Origin: Actinomycetales bacterium
GTDB lineage: Bacteria > Actinomycetota > Actinomycetes > S36-B12
Reading direction: 5' to 3'
Length of the DNA stretch: 39,672 bases
Assembly (NCBI GenBank): GCA_016125355.1
Contig: WGLX01000043.1
Location: 1-39,672, forward strand
The position numbers and the translations under genes were made by a program. Shown here in pieces: positions 39,130 to 39,672 of this stretch (the stretch's first letter is position 1; each line of letters starts with the position of its first letter). The notes under the pieces are model-generated. The model was not told where the DNA came from. It searched no databases and saw only the letters and a list, made by a program, of their open reading frames with translations.

Positions 39130-39672
39130 GTGAGTGCCGAACAGCGCGAGACGCGCATCGCCCGCATCATCAACGTCCTGGCGCTCTTCGCGCTGATCGG
39201 CGTGCTGGCCGGATCCCTCCACCTGCAGTTCGGCGTCGGAGAACAGCCCTGTCCGCTCTGCCTCATCCAGCGTTCCGCCATGATCGGCCTCGCGATCGGG
39301 CCGCTGCTGAACCTGCTCTGGGGCATGCGTCCCGCCCACTACGCGTTGAGCATCCTGGCCGCCGTCGTGGGTGGTGCCGCCAGCACGCGACAGATCCTCC
39401 TGCACATCGCCGATCCGAGGGATCCCGGCTACGGCCCCGCCTTCGCGGGCTGGCACCTGTACACCTGGGCCTTCGTGACGTTCGCCATCGCGATCGTGGG
39501 CTGCGCGGTGATGCTCCTGTGGGCAGCACCGTTCGCCGCGAACGACGGTGGCATCCTCCGCGAACGCCGCTGGCTGCGCATGCTGGCCTTGACCGCCATC
39601 GTGTGGGTCCTCCTCGACCTTCTGGTCATCGCCATCTCGGTGGTCCCCGAGTGCGGGCTGGGGACGTGCCCC
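39130..39672 (+). CDS. dsbB: DsbB-like disulfide bond formation protein (partial)
   Basis: The frame is open from GTG 39130 to the window end (181 codons). The protein has an N-terminal helix, then EQPCPLCLIQRSAMIG with the CxxC quinone-proximal active site, then further helices (YALSILAAVVGGAAS, LYTWAFVTFAIAIVGCAVML, LALTAIVWVLLDLLVIAI) and PECGLGTCP, a second cysteine pair in a late loop. DsbB re-oxidises DsbA using quinone in the membrane. A DsbA-like protein is at 18309. It follows the 50-residue gene by 7 nt. Confidence 0.85.
   Translation, partial: MSAEQRETRIARIINVLALFALIGVLAGSLHLQFGVGEQPCPLCLIQRSAMIGLAIGPLLNLLWGMRPAHYALSILAAVVGGAASTRQILLHIADPRDPGYGPAFAGWHLYTWAFVTFAIAIVGCAVMLLWAAPFAANDGGILRERRWLRMLALTAIVWVLLDLLVIAISVVPECGLGTCP

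Overview
The window is very GC-rich and gene-dense. It reads as the chromosome of a high-GC Gram-positive bacterium (Actinomycetota). The evidence is frequent GTG starts, ATGA/GTGA start-stop overlaps, actinobacterial families (Cgl0159-like aldolase, maltokinase-type sugar kinase, DUF1918) and TAnnnT -10 hexamers, several of them exactly 6 nt before an ATG or GTG as in leaderless transcription. I see no rRNA, tRNA, insertion sequence, integrase or CRISPR array. Genus cannot be assigned from the sequence alone.

Layout. 1-191: end of a gene with a TAPEE pentapeptide repeat. 232-2588 (-): 5-oxoproline hydrolysis genes, with PxpA and PxpB fused in one protein followed by PxpC. 2648-4035: a convergent heme-degrading-domain/UPF0303 gene and a Cgl0159-type aldolase-fold gene. 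4216-9367: small membrane proteins, a LysR regulator, a secreted transglycosylase-like protein behind a structured leader, an SDR, a 40-residue microprotein and a membrane-anchored metzincin protease. 9449-15041 (-): a tight operon running acetyl-CoA synthetase, E1 alpha, E1 beta, E2, acyl carrier protein, YbjN-like protein, without an E3. 15121-19253 (-): a family 2 glycosyltransferase, small membrane proteins, a SIMPL lipoprotein and a DsbA-like thiol oxidoreductase. 19301-21733: a ClC channel and a membrane GGDEF protein, divergent.

21854-28710 is a sugar-centred block: class I fructose-bisphosphate aldolase faces a leftward operon of GT1 glycosyltransferase, glucosamine-kinase-like protein and SIS sugar-phosphate isomerase; a divergent FAD oxidoreductase-HAD phosphatase pair follows. 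A plausible path is GlcN to GlcN-6-P (kinase), then Fru-6-P (SIS protein), then glycolysis including the aldolase. 28764-36070 holds an SDR, a zinc-ribbon protein, a SpoIIAA-like protein, a secreted serine hydrolase, a class II sirtuin, a zinc alcohol dehydrogenase, an aldo/keto reductase and a second GGDEF protein. 36119-38397 (-) is a sulfide:quinone-oxidoreductase-like operon with a 47-residue protein and a PIG-L deacetylase that seems to start at CTG; a CsoR/CstR-like palindrome overlaps its promoter. 38510-39672 has two leaderless membrane microproteins, a DUF1918 gene and a DsbB-like gene cut by the window end.

The most unusual non-coding signals are two nested inverted repeats between convergent genes (22754-22845 and 28703-28771), which contain stop codons of the flanking genes and have almost equal spacers (36 and 37 nt), and the leader at 6728-6966 with mutually exclusive hairpins. 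The strongest candidate for a little-described system is the acsA-pdhABC-acp-YbjN operon.
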